Assembly (NCBI RefSeq): GCF_026151655.1
Contig: NZ_JAMQPN010000001.1
Coordinates: forward strand, 620,001-684,000
Direction: 5' to 3'
DNA length: 64,000 bases
Source of the DNA: Leptospira soteropolitanensis
Lineage (GTDB): Bacteria > Spirochaetota > Leptospiria > Leptospirales > Leptospiraceae
The first letter of the stretch is position 1; every line of letters begins with the position of its first letter. Made by a program: the position numbers and the translations under genes. Below are positions 37,875 to 46,326 of the stretch, piece by piece. The notes under the pieces were generated by a model, which was given only the letters and a program-made list of their open reading frames with translations, ran no database searches and was not told the origin of the DNA.

Positions 37875-38831
37875 TTATGATAGGAAGCCTTCTAGAGCTT
37901 CGGCTAGAGCTTCCAATCCCTCCGCAGTGGCATTGGCTGTGGTATCTGCCTTTGCTTCGATGATAGAAAAATCAACCTCTGCTTCTAAACTTACAGACTC
38001 AATAAAAAGTTTAGTCAGACGGACGATTGCCCAGGCAAATCCAATTCCTAAAGTAAATATGATGATTAAATAAGCGATGAGAAAATTAACAAAAATTTTT
38101 CCACCTGTAATATCGGATCGAAATTTTTTCCCTTGGAAACTGGTTCTATTCCAAATGTAATTTTGAACATCTGCCAAAAACCACGAATAGTAAATTCCAA
38201 GAGTCACTATACTTAATAAGAATCCTTTTAAGTAGAGGAAAAAGATTTCCTTTCCTTCTGCAGAAAATCCAAAATTTGTATTTCCATATCTAGTTTTGCT
38301 TTGAACATACGCTTCTTTTTCTGCAAAAAACCAGGGGTAATAAATTCCTAATGTAATGATGGTTAATAGAATCCCTTTTCCATAAATCTTGGTCACTTCG
38401 AGAATTTTTCCGTCAAATCCAAATCGAAGGTTACGATATCCTGTCCGAGAAGTTAGATACCTACGGCCTCCTACGACGATGATAGGAACTAGCGCAAGGA
38501 ATACTCCCATTGTCAGAACAAATCCTACAACCGCGCTAAAATAGGGAATTGGAATATAGGAAAGAATAGTCTGAATGATATAAATTCCTATGTAAAGGAC
38601 TATGATTATACCAAACGCCTTTAGAAAACCAATGAGACGTTCTTTTCCGGTACCATGAAATGAAAAACGTTCTCCTGCCCATTCTAAATTCTCTGCCATA
38701 AATTTTTGGACATTTGTTCTTGCCCAAAAGCTATAAATTCCTAATGTTATGACCGTCAGAAACATATTCTTCAGTAAAAGAATGAATAGTTGTCCCCCGG
38801 TTGCATGGTATTGTAATCTTGTATTGTTCAT
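37875..38831 (-). CDS. YjgN-family (DUF898) membrane protein
   Basis: ATG 38831 is chosen because GAGG lies 6 bases upstream; a further upstream start (38930) adds 33 residues with no better ribosome site. The 318-residue protein has about six to eight membrane helices. A module occurs three times: (T/S)(V/I)xTLGIYxxW followed by an aromatic loop and an F-x-G-x-G/GK tail, consistent with internal triplication. The role of DUF898 proteins is unknown. The coupled M48 peptidase downstream suggests they work together in the envelope. Confidence 0.83.
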   Translation of the reverse strand: MNNTRLQYHATGGQLFILLLKNMFLTVITLGIYSFWARTNVQKFMAENLEWAGERFSFHGTGKERLIGFLKAFGIIIVLYIGIYIIQTILSYIPIPYFSAVVGFVLTMGVFLALVPIIVVGGRRYLTSRTGYRNLRFGFDGKILEVTKIYGKGILLTIITLGIYYPWFFAEKEAYVQSKTRYGNTNFGFSAEGKEIFFLYLKGFLLSIVTLGIYYSWFLADVQNYIWNRTSFQGKKFRSDITGGKIFVNFLIAYLIIIFTLGIGFAWAIVRLTKLFIESVSLEAEVDFSIIEAKADTTANATAEGLEALAEALEGFLS

Positions 38832-39000
38832 TGAAGTCCTCAAAGGATGATTAGTGGGAAGAGAATAAAACATTTCAGAATGGGGTAAAGAAAAATATTT
38901 CCTATCCATAGGAAATACAATTCGTACCATTGAACCTAATTCATTACTTTTTTAGGAATCGCCGAACTTGCGTATCATTAATAAAGTCTACTTTTACAGA

Positions 39001-39288
39001 ATGAAAGTTTTTTGGATCTTTCTGCTTTTAGCTATAACTATAACCGCTGTAAATTTCGCTGATTCTAGGCAGGAGTTACCGCCGAGCCTTGGTGATTTGA
39101 AAGGCCAAGATAAATCGGTTCGTCAACCTCCTGATCGCAAAGACAAAAAAGGATGTTGTAAAATCAAATACCCTGCTGGCGGTTATGATTTCTTTCTTGC
39201 TACAGAAGAGGATTGTCGTGCGAGTTTATACTTTGACAGATTTTTGGGAGAGAATAATACTCTATGCTTTCGATGGGAAGGGGAATAG
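39001..39288 (+). CDS. Small exported hypothetical protein
   Basis: From ATG 39001 it has 95 residues with a signal peptide (MKVFWIFLLLAITITAV, cut near ADS). A TTG at 38968 would add 11 residues ahead of the signal. The mature part has a basic, proline-containing segment and four cysteines (GCCKIKYPAGG, EEDCRAS and NTLCFRW), possibly forming disulfides. The family is unknown. The next gene, a patatin-like phospholipase, starts 25 bases before this one ends. Confidence 0.6.
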   Translation: MKVFWIFLLLAITITAVNFADSRQELPPSLGDLKGQDKSVRQPPDRKDKKGCCKIKYPAGGYDFFLATEEDCRASLYFDRFLGENNTLCFRWEGE

Positions 39289-40226
39289 AAATTGTCGATT
39301 TTATGGGCGTTCGAGAACAAGTATTACAAACATTAGTCAAAATTTTTCCATCCTATGATGCTTCTCTTGCCATCGCTGGTGGCGGTTGTAAGGCTTTTTA
39401 TGCATTAGGAGTTGGGAAAACTCTTCGCGAATGGGGAGTCCGTTTTACGGAAGTTTCCGGAGTTTCGGCTGGTGCTGCGATGGCACTCTGTATTTTGTCT
39501 CAAACAGAAGAAGAGTCTGTTGAATACTTTGAAGAAATTACTAAACGCAATTCGCGTAACTTCCATTTCTCGAACCTACTTAGGGGAGAGTCTACTTTTC
39601 CCCATGAAGATATGTATCGCCGAACCATTCGTTTTGGAATGAAGTTTGATAAGGTCTTAGAATCCGGAGCTAAAGTTTGGATCCATTCGGTAAAAGCTCA
39701 TCCAAAAGAAGATTCTTTAAAGAACAAATTTCGTTTGGCGAGACTGATCTCAGAAACTGGTCGGGCTTTTATTTTAGATGATCGAGATCGCTCCGAAGGC
39801 ATTCCGGCAAATCGGACTGCAGAAATGATCAAAAAATGGAACATGCAAGATGTTGATTTTACGGAAAAAGACTTTGTAAATCCCGAAACTATAGAGCAGT
39901 TTATCATGAATTCTTCTTCCATTCCTCCTATTGTGGATTTTCAATCTGTGAACGATGAGTATTATTTGGATGGGGGGCTTACAAATAATATGGTCATTGA
40001 GACTTTTTCTCCTACTGCCAAAATCATCGGCATTCACTATGAACCGAATACAATCGTGGGAAAAGATCCTGAATTACTGGCCAAAACATATTTGATCACT
40101 CCTTCTAAACCTTTGCCGATTACTTCTTTCGATTATACAAATCCAAAGGGAGTCAGGGAAACCTATGAATTAGGGAAGGCAGATGCTTTGGCTCAAAAAA
40201 CTGCAATTCTGGATTACTTGAGATAG
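39264..40226 (+). CDS. Patatin-like phospholipase
   Basis: The 320-residue protein has the patatin signatures: the oxyanion glycine loop IAGGGCKAFYALG, the nucleophile Ser in GVSAGAA (GxSxG), and the catalytic Asp in YLDGGLTNN (DGG/A). Family members hydrolyse acyl chains of phospholipids or other lipids. No signal peptide is seen, so it is probably cytoplasmic. Several starts are possible (ATG 39264, 39273 or 39303); the catalytic core is unaffected. It overlaps the small exported protein gene upstream and the convergent aminotransferase gene downstream (13 bases). Confidence 0.9.
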   Translation: MLSMGRGIEIVDFMGVREQVLQTLVKIFPSYDASLAIAGGGCKAFYALGVGKTLREWGVRFTEVSGVSAGAAMALCILSQTEEESVEYFEEITKRNSRNFHFSNLLRGESTFPHEDMYRRTIRFGMKFDKVLESGAKVWIHSVKAHPKEDSLKNKFRLARLISETGRAFILDDRDRSEGIPANRTAEMIKKWNMQDVDFTEKDFVNPETIEQFIMNSSSIPPIVDFQSVNDEYYLDGGLTNNMVIETFSPTAKIIGIHYEPNTIVGKDPELLAKTYLITPSKPLPITSFDYTNPKGVRETYELGKADALAQKTAILDYLR

Positions 40227-41437
40227 GATAAAATTCCTTCTAATCCTTGTCTCAAAGTATCCTCTTCGGAAATTAAACTAATTACCAGAAAGCAACGGTT
40301 ATGCGAAAATCCATACCAAGATCCGGGGTGTAAAAAAACCTTAGTATTTATCAATATTTCTAAAATCAAATCTTCGTCTCTGCGATCTAAATCTAATTCA
40401 AATAAAAAATACCATCCAGCTTCGACTATGGATTTGTTTTTGATTTTTGGATTTTCTGCTAATAACAAATTGCACATTGACAAGTTTCGCATAATTCTTG
40501 TTCGGATACGGTTCTGAATCATCGATTTCCAAGGAAGAAGTTCTGGTGTGGCCAATTGAACGAGAGAATTGACGGAAAGGTAAGTGTCGGCGATAAAACC
40601 TAATTTTTTTTGAATTTCTAAATGGTAAATCTCTGGGCTTTTGTTAAGAATCCATCCTAATTTGAAACCGGGGAGAGCCAAAAGTTTGGAAAATCCGTTA
40701 CATATGAATAAGGGAAAGTTAGGCGAATTTGGAATGTAATGAGGTTCACCAGAAAACTCATAACCGACAAATACTTCATCTAAAAGAATGGGAATTTGGA
40801 TTCCTAATTCTTCCCATTCTTTCCAAAACTTTGCAGTAGTTCGGGAACCTGTGGGATTTGCGGGACTCACCAAGACAATTAGCTTAGTTTTTGTGCTAAT
40901 ACAATTAGCTATAGTTTCTGCAGAATAAGTCCATTGTCCTATTTCCGTGTTTTCTTTTAGGGGATAATGGACTTCTTTTAGATTTTCAAAGCCAATGAGA
41001 AAGCTAAATAAAGGGTAACCTGGATTAGGTGTTAAAACTTCGTCGCCAGGATTGGTAAATAATTTGAAAATATAAGAATAGGCCTCTGAGGTACTTGAGG
41101 TTAGAATGAAATCATTCGTATGGGTTTTGATTTTTCTATTCGAATATTCTGAAACTAAAATTTCCCTGGCAGAATTTAATCCTTCTGGTATTGGATCATA
41201 CTGACTAAGATCCAAACTAGAAAAAATATGAGATAAGGCATTCGGTGGGAATTCCAATCCTAATTTTGTAGGATTGGAATTGGTAAGATCTAAAATTACA
41301 TTTCCTGAGAGTTCAAGATCTTGTTTTGTTCGGTGAATTTTATTTTCTAAATTAATGTCACCTAACAATGAAAACCGATTTGAAAATGCAAATGGAAAAT
41401 AGTTCAAATCATCCAGCTTTGTGTAAATACTTTGCAA
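40214..41437 (-). CDS. Class I/II PLP-dependent aminotransferase
   Basis: The 407-residue fold-type I enzyme has the aspartate aminotransferase superfamily features: NSNPTKLGLE near the N-terminus, SPANPTGSRT (substrate Asn), LLDEVFVGYE (Asp binding the pyridine nitrogen), and the Schiff-base lysine in NGFSKLLALPGFKLGW. The Arg that binds the substrate carboxylate is expected near the C-terminus. The substrate is unclear (aspartate, aromatic or methionine type). It lies just downstream of an SDR gene, overlapping its tail by 29 bases. Confidence 0.88.
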   Translation of the reverse strand: MQSIYTKLDDLNYFPFAFSNRFSLLGDINLENKIHRTKQDLELSGNVILDLTNSNPTKLGLEFPPNALSHIFSSLDLSQYDPIPEGLNSAREILVSEYSNRKIKTHTNDFILTSSTSEAYSYIFKLFTNPGDEVLTPNPGYPLFSFLIGFENLKEVHYPLKENTEIGQWTYSAETIANCISTKTKLIVLVSPANPTGSRTTAKFWKEWEELGIQIPILLDEVFVGYEFSGEPHYIPNSPNFPLFICNGFSKLLALPGFKLGWILNKSPEIYHLEIQKKLGFIADTYLSVNSLVQLATPELLPWKSMIQNRIRTRIMRNLSMCNLLLAENPKIKNKSIVEAGWYFLFELDLDRRDEDLILEILINTKVFLHPGSWYGFSHNRCFLVISLISEEDTLRQGLEGILSYLK

Positions 41438-42188
41438 TCAAACGAACTAAGAATCTTGGCGAAAATCGAACGGATTGCGCTAGTAGGAAATTAAAGAATC
41501 CGGTAATTTTTACGACCTTTTTTCCAAACAGAGCATTTAGTCCAATATCCACTACATCTTGTGATTTCATGATAAGAAATGATGATTTTACCAAATTAAT
41601 TTTGGTCATATTTGCTCTTTCGAAAAATTCCGTTTGCGTTGGGCCTGGACATACGCAGGTAACGGTTACTCCATAATCTCGAACTTCTTCTGCAAGTCCT
41701 TCACTAAGAGAAAGTACATATGCTTTGGATGCGTAGTAGTTTGACATAAGTGGACCAGGTTGAAAACCAGCAGTGGAAGCAACATTTAGAATATAACCAT
41801 CTTTCGCTTTCACCATATCTTGCAAAAACAAATGACAAAGTTGTGCCAAAGTGGTTACGTTGAGTTGGATTAACTCGGATTCTTTTTCAAAAGAATTTTT
41901 AAAAAATTCTCCATTGAGACCGAACCCTGCATTGTTCACCAAACAATGAATTGATAGCTTTTGTTTTTTGACTGCATTGTATAAAACCTCTGCTGCATTG
42001 GGTTTGCCCAAATCTTGTGTTATGACTACACTTTGGATCCCATATTTGGTTTTAATTTCTGCGGCGAGAGCCTTCAACCTTTCGGCACTTCTGGCGACCA
42101 AAACGGGAGTATAACCCTTTTTTGCCAAAGTAAGCGCAAAATCTTTTCCGAGTCCTGTAGAAGCACCTGTAATTAACGCGTATTTCAT
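41409..42188 (-). CDS. Short-chain dehydrogenase/reductase
   Basis: I choose ATG 42188 (259 residues) because the family motif MKYALITGASTGLGKDF begins exactly there; a TTG at 42266 would extend into the divergent promoter region. Other SDR hallmarks are NNAGFG, the catalytic Ser in NVASTAG and the YxxxK pair in YYASKA. The C-terminal region has hydrophobic patches, as in SDRs of the DltE/YqjQ type. The substrate is unknown. It is upstream of and probably cotranscribed with the aminotransferase gene. Confidence 0.86.
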   Translation of the reverse strand: MKYALITGASTGLGKDFALTLAKKGYTPVLVARSAERLKALAAEIKTKYGIQSVVITQDLGKPNAAEVLYNAVKKQKLSIHCLVNNAGFGLNGEFFKNSFEKESELIQLNVTTLAQLCHLFLQDMVKAKDGYILNVASTAGFQPGPLMSNYYASKAYVLSLSEGLAEEVRDYGVTVTCVCPGPTQTEFFERANMTKINLVKSSFLIMKSQDVVDIGLNALFGKKVVKITGFFNFLLAQSVRFSPRFLVRLIAKYLHKAG

Positions 42189-42276
42189 AGAGGGAAATTT
42201 ATTACTCAACGCAAAAGTTGGCAATTCGAAACTAAATAGTTTTGGAAATTTTGAACACCTGGTCAATATTAGTTTT

Positions 42277-43500
42277 ATGAGCCAACCTCTTACCCATCCG
42301 CTTCATACCATCCAAAAAGAAAGAGCTATCATCTTTATTCTGGCTGCCCTCCAATTTTTACACATTTTGGATTTTGTCATTATGATGCCACTTGGACCTG
42401 TTTTTATGGAAAGTTTCAAAATTGATTCAGCAGCCTTTGGTCTCCTAGTTTCTTCCTATTCTATCAGTGCTGGAGTGTTTGGGCTCATTGGTGCTTTGTT
42501 TTTAGATTCCTATGATCGTAAACTAAGCCTTCTTGTTTTATTTTTTGGATTTTCCTTCGGAACTCTATTATGTGCATTTGCTCCGAATTATGGGTTTTTA
42601 CTTTTTGCAAGGGTCGTAGCAGGTGGCTTCGGGGGAATGATTGGGGCCACAGTACTTTCGATCATTGGAGATATAATTCCGGTCTTTAGAAGAGGTACTG
42701 CTACTGGTGTTGTTATGAGTTCTTTTTCTGTAGCTTCTGTAATCGGAATACCAATCGGATTATCTTTAGCTAATAAGTTTGGATGGCATTTCCCGTTTCT
42801 TTCTTTGGCAATTGCAGGATTTTTGATTTTACCTATCGGTTACAAAGTTTTACCATCCATTCGTTACCATTTAGATTCAGATGTTCACCCCAAACAGTCG
42901 CAGTTAAAATCTTTAAAACAAGTGATTACTAAAAAAGATCATTTTGCGCCATTTGTTTTTATGATTTTTTTAATGTTTGGTGGATTTACCATCATTCCGT
43001 TCTTAAGTCCGTTTCTCGTATCTAACGTTGGTTTAGCGGTAAGTGAACTTCCTTACATTTATTTTTTTGGAGGATTGTTTACTTTTTTTACCAGTCGATT
43101 CATCGGTAAATTATCAGATCGATATGGAAAACTAAAAATATACCAAATCATTTCTATCATGGCAGTCATTCCCATTGTGATAGTGGTAACTCTAACTAAA
43201 ACTTCTTTGCCTATAGTTCTTACCGTCACTACTTTGTTTATGATTTTGGTTTCAGGAAGGATGGTTCCTGCATTTGCGATGATTACATCTGCGGTAGAGC
43301 CAAGGAATCGCGGGAGTTTTATGTCTGTAAATTCTGCCATCCAACAGATTTCTTCAGGAGCTGCTTCCTATGTTGCTGGCCTCATTTTAGTCCAAACATC
43401 TGACAACCAACTAGTCAATTATGAACTCGTGGGTATGATTTCAGTATTTTGTTTGTTATTTAGTGTTTATTTAGCTAAAAAAATAAAAATTGCAGGATAA
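42277..43500 (+). CDS. Major facilitator superfamily transporter
   Basis: The 407-residue membrane protein has about 12 hydrophobic helices in two halves. The loop between helices 2 and 3 contains DSYDRKLS, a version of the MFS motif A (GxLaDrxGrkp), and the second half has GKLSDRYGKLK. The motif RVVAGGFGGMIGAT resembles motif B. It looks like a drug/sugar efflux member, but the substrate cannot be assigned. It is followed by a strong hairpin and is divergent from the SDR gene. Confidence 0.9.
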   Translation: MSQPLTHPLHTIQKERAIIFILAALQFLHILDFVIMMPLGPVFMESFKIDSAAFGLLVSSYSISAGVFGLIGALFLDSYDRKLSLLVLFFGFSFGTLLCAFAPNYGFLLFARVVAGGFGGMIGATVLSIIGDIIPVFRRGTATGVVMSSFSVASVIGIPIGLSLANKFGWHFPFLSLAIAGFLILPIGYKVLPSIRYHLDSDVHPKQSQLKSLKQVITKKDHFAPFVFMIFLMFGGFTIIPFLSPFLVSNVGLAVSELPYIYFFGGLFTFFTSRFIGKLSDRYGKLKIYQIISIMAVIPIVIVVTLTKTSLPIVLTVTTLFMILVSGRMVPAFAMITSAVEPRNRGSFMSVNSAIQQISSGAASYVAGLILVQTSDNQLVNYELVGMISVFCLLFSVYLAKKIKIAG

Positions 43501-43518
43501 ATTTGATTTTAATAGGAT

Positions 43519-43550
43519 TAGAATAAATTAGCAAAAGTTAGTTTATTCTA
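43519..43550. terminator. Bidirectional intrinsic terminator candidate
   Basis: A 14-bp stem, 43519-43532 with 43537-43550, closes on an AAAA tetraloop. Nine outer pairs are perfect Watson-Crick and the inner ones include two G-U wobbles on the + transcript. T-rich DNA flanks it on both sides. It lies between the convergent MFS and hypothetical genes and overlaps the stop codon of the latter, so it can serve both. Confidence 0.6.
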
Positions 43551-44468
43551 TAATTCTAATTTTCCAGTGTTAAGAAAATCGATGATCATTTGTTTTTGAG
43601 ACGGAGTGATCATTTTGCGTTCCAATAATTGATTTAAGATTTCTGATGCGGTTCCAATTTCCATTCCAGACATTTCGGAAAAAATAAACTGAAAGTTTTT
43701 ATCGATTCTGTGTTCCCCAATAAAGTTGACTAGCTTTTCAGTGGTTTCCAAAATTAGTTGTTGTCTTTCAATGAGTCCTTCCATTGTGGAAAGTATAATG
43801 GAAACTTCAGGTTCATCGGCGAATAGTTGCATCATATGATCATAAATTTTTGGTGATTGTAATGGTAATTCGTAGATGGAATCTCCCAAGGCATTGTATA
43901 ATGTCTTTTCTTCTTCAAAATCCAAACCAGTGTATTTATTGAGATTGGATACTATTTCTGAAGGTAGAATCACAATAAATTGGCAGGCATACTCTGGTTC
44001 TTTCAAATACCGAACAAAATATTGAATTAAATCACAGATTCTTAAATAACTAACAAATGTCCAATATTTGAAACTTCGAATATCAAACATATGTTTTACT
44101 GATTTTTCTCTTTTAATCGATTCTCTAATGTTCATATAATTTTCAAAATCACATTTAAAAAGATAACTTAATGTGTGATTAGAAAATGATTCGATAATTT
44201 CACGAACAAGTGTTGGTTCACCAATATAAAGAAAATAAGAAATCAATTCTAAATTATCTTTTGATGTCCAAATGAATTTTTCTAAAGTTTTTGCGGGAAT
44301 TTGTGAGAAAGCAGAGAATCCAACTTTAAAGGTGACTCTGTCTTGTAGAAATGCTTCTAGTTTATTTTTGGCAATACAATCTTCATCTACGTCTTGTTTA
44401 GCGAATGAATGCCTGCAGCTTGGTGGGCAGGCTTCATATAAAGATGTGCCTAGAAAACATTTTGGCAT
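43548..44468 (-). CDS. Hypothetical protein with N-terminal cysteine cluster
   Basis: The 306-residue soluble protein begins MPKCFLGTSLYEACPPSC with a further Cys at residue 31 (C4, C14, C18, C31), a spacing that could bind zinc or an iron-sulfur cluster. The remainder is helical, with no motif I recognise. Its ATG lies 3 bases after the stop of the lipoprotein gene upstream, so the two form an operon. No signal peptide is present. Confidence 0.68.
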   Translation of the reverse strand: MPKCFLGTSLYEACPPSCRHSFAKQDVDEDCIAKNKLEAFLQDRVTFKVGFSAFSQIPAKTLEKFIWTSKDNLELISYFLYIGEPTLVREIIESFSNHTLSYLFKCDFENYMNIRESIKREKSVKHMFDIRSFKYWTFVSYLRICDLIQYFVRYLKEPEYACQFIVILPSEIVSNLNKYTGLDFEEEKTLYNALGDSIYELPLQSPKIYDHMMQLFADEPEVSIILSTMEGLIERQQLILETTEKLVNFIGEHRIDKNFQFIFSEMSGMEIGTASEILNQLLERKMITPSQKQMIIDFLNTGKLEL

Positions 44469-44471
44469 AGT

Positions 44472-44936
44472 CTATTGTAACAATTCTCCGCAATCTCTCA
44501 TTTCAGGAGCATAGGGATTTTTTACTTCTCTTCCTGTCATTAACCAATATTTATCAACCATAGGACAGTAAAATCGATTGTATTGAGATTGATTTGGCAC
44601 TTCCGTTTTTATTTGGATTAATATTTCCTGAATTTTGGAAATTTTCTCGTAACTTGATTCTAAATCTGATCCAGAAGCTGGCAAAAGAGGGCGTAAACCT
44701 TCTGCCCAGGACTTTAATTTTGGATGTCCACTGGCCACCATTGTTTCCAATGTTTCTGAAAATATTTTCCAATTTGGCTTAGGATTCTCTTTTAGATACT
44801 CTTCGAGAAGGATTTGGTTCTCAGAGAGGAGTTTTGCCGCTACGTTTTGATGGGCAAGTGTAAATGGAACGGTCTCTTCCTTGCAAGAAAGGGCAAAAAC
44901 AGCTAAAACGATGAGTGAAATCCGAAATACATTCAT
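44472..44936 (-). CDS. Hypothetical lipoprotein
   Basis: ATG 44936 is preferred: it places the signal peptide at the start (MNVFRISLIVLAVFALSC, lipobox FALSCKE) and has an AGGAAAAAAG ribosome site upstream; the longer reading from 44975 adds 13 polar residues. The 154-residue protein is helical after the lipid anchor and has a second, C-terminal Cys pair (FYCPMV and RDCGEL). The family is unknown. It is coupled to the Cys-cluster protein gene. Confidence 0.7.
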   Translation of the reverse strand: MNVFRISLIVLAVFALSCKEETVPFTLAHQNVAAKLLSENQILLEEYLKENPKPNWKIFSETLETMVASGHPKLKSWAEGLRPLLPASGSDLESSYEKISKIQEILIQIKTEVPNQSQYNRFYCPMVDKYWLMTGREVKNPYAPEMRDCGELLQ

Positions 44937-45074
44937 ATTTTGATTCTTTTTTCCTGAGTTGGAATTGGAATTCAAATTTTAGTTTCGAGTTTGTTTGCGG
45001 AGAATGCTTTTTTGTCGACAAAGCCGCTTTTTCAAGCATGATGACAGAAAAGTTCACGAAGGTGTAATTCCATT

Positions 45075-45425
45075 ATGATTATTGTAGAAGGCATTGGCCA
45101 CGTCAGTATCCCCGTCTCCCAGCTCGACACCTCTATCGATTTTTACAGGGACATTTTTGACTTCGAAGTGGAGACAAAGAAGGCTACTGAGGCAATCCTT
45201 TCTCTGGATTCGTTTCGGATCCGATTGGTAGTAGCAGAAGTTTCTGACAGATCTTTACCTATCCTTAGTTTTGTGATGGATGTAGATGATTTCACGGAAG
45301 CCATCAGCGAATTGGAAGAAAAAAACGTGAAGATCATCAAAGGACCAGAAGGAACAGATTCTGGAGAATGTCTTACGTTTGCCGATCCAAGCCAAAATTT
45401 GATCGAGATCTATTACTCAAATTAA
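45075..45425 (+). CDS. VOC-superfamily (glyoxalase/bleomycin-resistance fold) protein
   Basis: The 116-residue single VOC domain has two beta-alpha-beta-beta-beta modules. The first begins IEGIGHVSIPVSQLD-like (metal-binding His in GIGHVSIPV) with SIDFYRDIFDFEVE. The second ends with DPSQNLIEIYYS, where the Glu is the usual metal ligand. The protein may be a lyase, dioxygenase or binding protein; the substrate is not readable. A strong hairpin terminator follows at 45457-45497. Confidence 0.85.
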   Translation: MIIVEGIGHVSIPVSQLDTSIDFYRDIFDFEVETKKATEAILSLDSFRIRLVVAEVSDRSLPILSFVMDVDDFTEAISELEEKNVKIIKGPEGTDSGECLTFADPSQNLIEIYYSN

Positions 45426-45456
45426 ATTCCGCTATTTCTTTTCGAATCTTAATTTA

Positions 45457-45497
45457 GTTTCCTCTGAGTAGGTTTGCAAAAACAAGCCGGAGGAAAC
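45457..45497 (+). terminator. Intrinsic terminator hairpin after the VOC gene
   Basis: GTTTCCTC (45457-45464) pairs with GAGGAAAC (45490-45497). Inside, GGTTTG (45471-45476) pairs with CAAGCC (45483-45488), giving an interrupted stem of about 14 pairs with an A-rich loop. ATTTT follows on the + strand. It lies 32 bases after the VOC stop codon. Confidence 0.6.
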
Positions 45498-45547
45498 ATT
45501 TTGGCTTACCTTTAAAACGCATAATATAGACAATCAAACGTTTGAAC

Positions 45548-45565
45548 GAAGAAAGGATTTTCTTC
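45548..45565 (-). terminator. Weak hairpin at the end of the TIG lipoprotein gene
   Basis: GAAGAAA and TTTCTTC form a 7-bp inverted repeat with a 4-base loop, touching the stop codon of the - strand lipoprotein gene. A 10-base palindrome CAAACGTTTG at 45535-45544 follows directly. Stability is low because the stem is AT-rich, and no long U-run follows on the - strand transcript. Confidence 0.3.
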
Positions 45566-46257
45566 TATAGAACCAGACTACAGGTAGCAGAATTTGCAGT
45601 GATGTAGAACTGCGTCGCCACTCCTGCAGGAAAAGGAATGATCGGATCATTCTGGAGCACATAGTCAGTTGCTTGACACGATCTACTAAATACTCGCACA
45701 GTAACTACGCTTTGGCATCCAATGATTAGGTTCCTAGAACCTAGTAAGGTGTCTGTATGAAATGCTTTCGTCTCAATGGCACCAAATTCCACAGACAAAC
45801 TTTGTCCCTGTTTAATTTCAATTTCAGATCCGTATTGTTTGTTTGTGATCGCATAGCAGTCGATAAAGTATTCTGTGCCAGCACAGTTAGAACCTTCTTT
45901 CGAATTCGGCAAACAAGACCCCCCCGATTTTGATACGGTGATAAATCCTGAGTAAGCTCCATCGGGAACTCGAGTGTGTAATTCGGTTCCTAGATTGGCA
46001 CTGATTCCAGCCACGACATCGTTAAATCTAACAACGGGATCAATACCGAAATTCTCACCTTTGATTACTACCTCTGTAGCTGGAAAGATCGCATTTAGAT
46101 TGTTTTGGGCAGGACTACCAATTTGCGGGGTAACAGAGGAAACCACAGGAGGTGAGCTTAATAGAGCGACAAGCGGGTCTTCCCCTGAAGAAGCTTTGCA
46201 AGAAAAACTGCTTCCAAGTACTAGTGAGAATCCGATTGTGTATAAAATCCTTCTCAT
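45565..46257 (-). CDS. IPT/TIG-domain lipoprotein
   Basis: ATG 46257 is chosen since GGAAG lies about 8 bases upstream and the signal peptide begins there; an ATG at 46272 adds five residues. The 230-residue lipoprotein has a lipobox GSSFSCKAS. An IPT/TIG (immunoglobulin-like) domain follows: VVSSVTPQIGSP, VVIKGENFGIDPVVRFN and HTRVPDGAYSGFITVSKSG. The C-terminal half is beta-rich with several Cys (SRSCQATD, ATCSLVL). It is probably surface- or periplasm-exposed, binding a ligand or partner. Confidence 0.75.
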   Translation of the reverse strand: MRRILYTIGFSLVLGSSFSCKASSGEDPLVALLSSPPVVSSVTPQIGSPAQNNLNAIFPATEVVIKGENFGIDPVVRFNDVVAGISANLGTELHTRVPDGAYSGFITVSKSGGSCLPNSKEGSNCAGTEYFIDCYAITNKQYGSEIEIKQGQSLSVEFGAIETKAFHTDTLLGSRNLIIGCQSVVTVRVFSRSCQATDYVLQNDPIIPFPAGVATQFYITANSATCSLVL

Positions 46258-46326
46258 GACGGCTGCTTCCATTATCGGAAAATTAAAACAGTTTTCATTT
46301 CTATTTTTTCATTTGGAGGAAATTCT

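Noticed and set aside
42189..42266. TTG at 42266 as start of the SDR gene
   Set aside because: The family motif begins at ATG 42188, and the extension has no SDR-like sequence and would occupy the region between divergent genes.
45535..45544. Palindrome CAAACGTTTG as a LexA-type SOS box
   Set aside because: It lacks the spacing of the TTTG-N5-CAAA pattern described for leptospires and lies downstream of both flanking genes, not in a promoter position.
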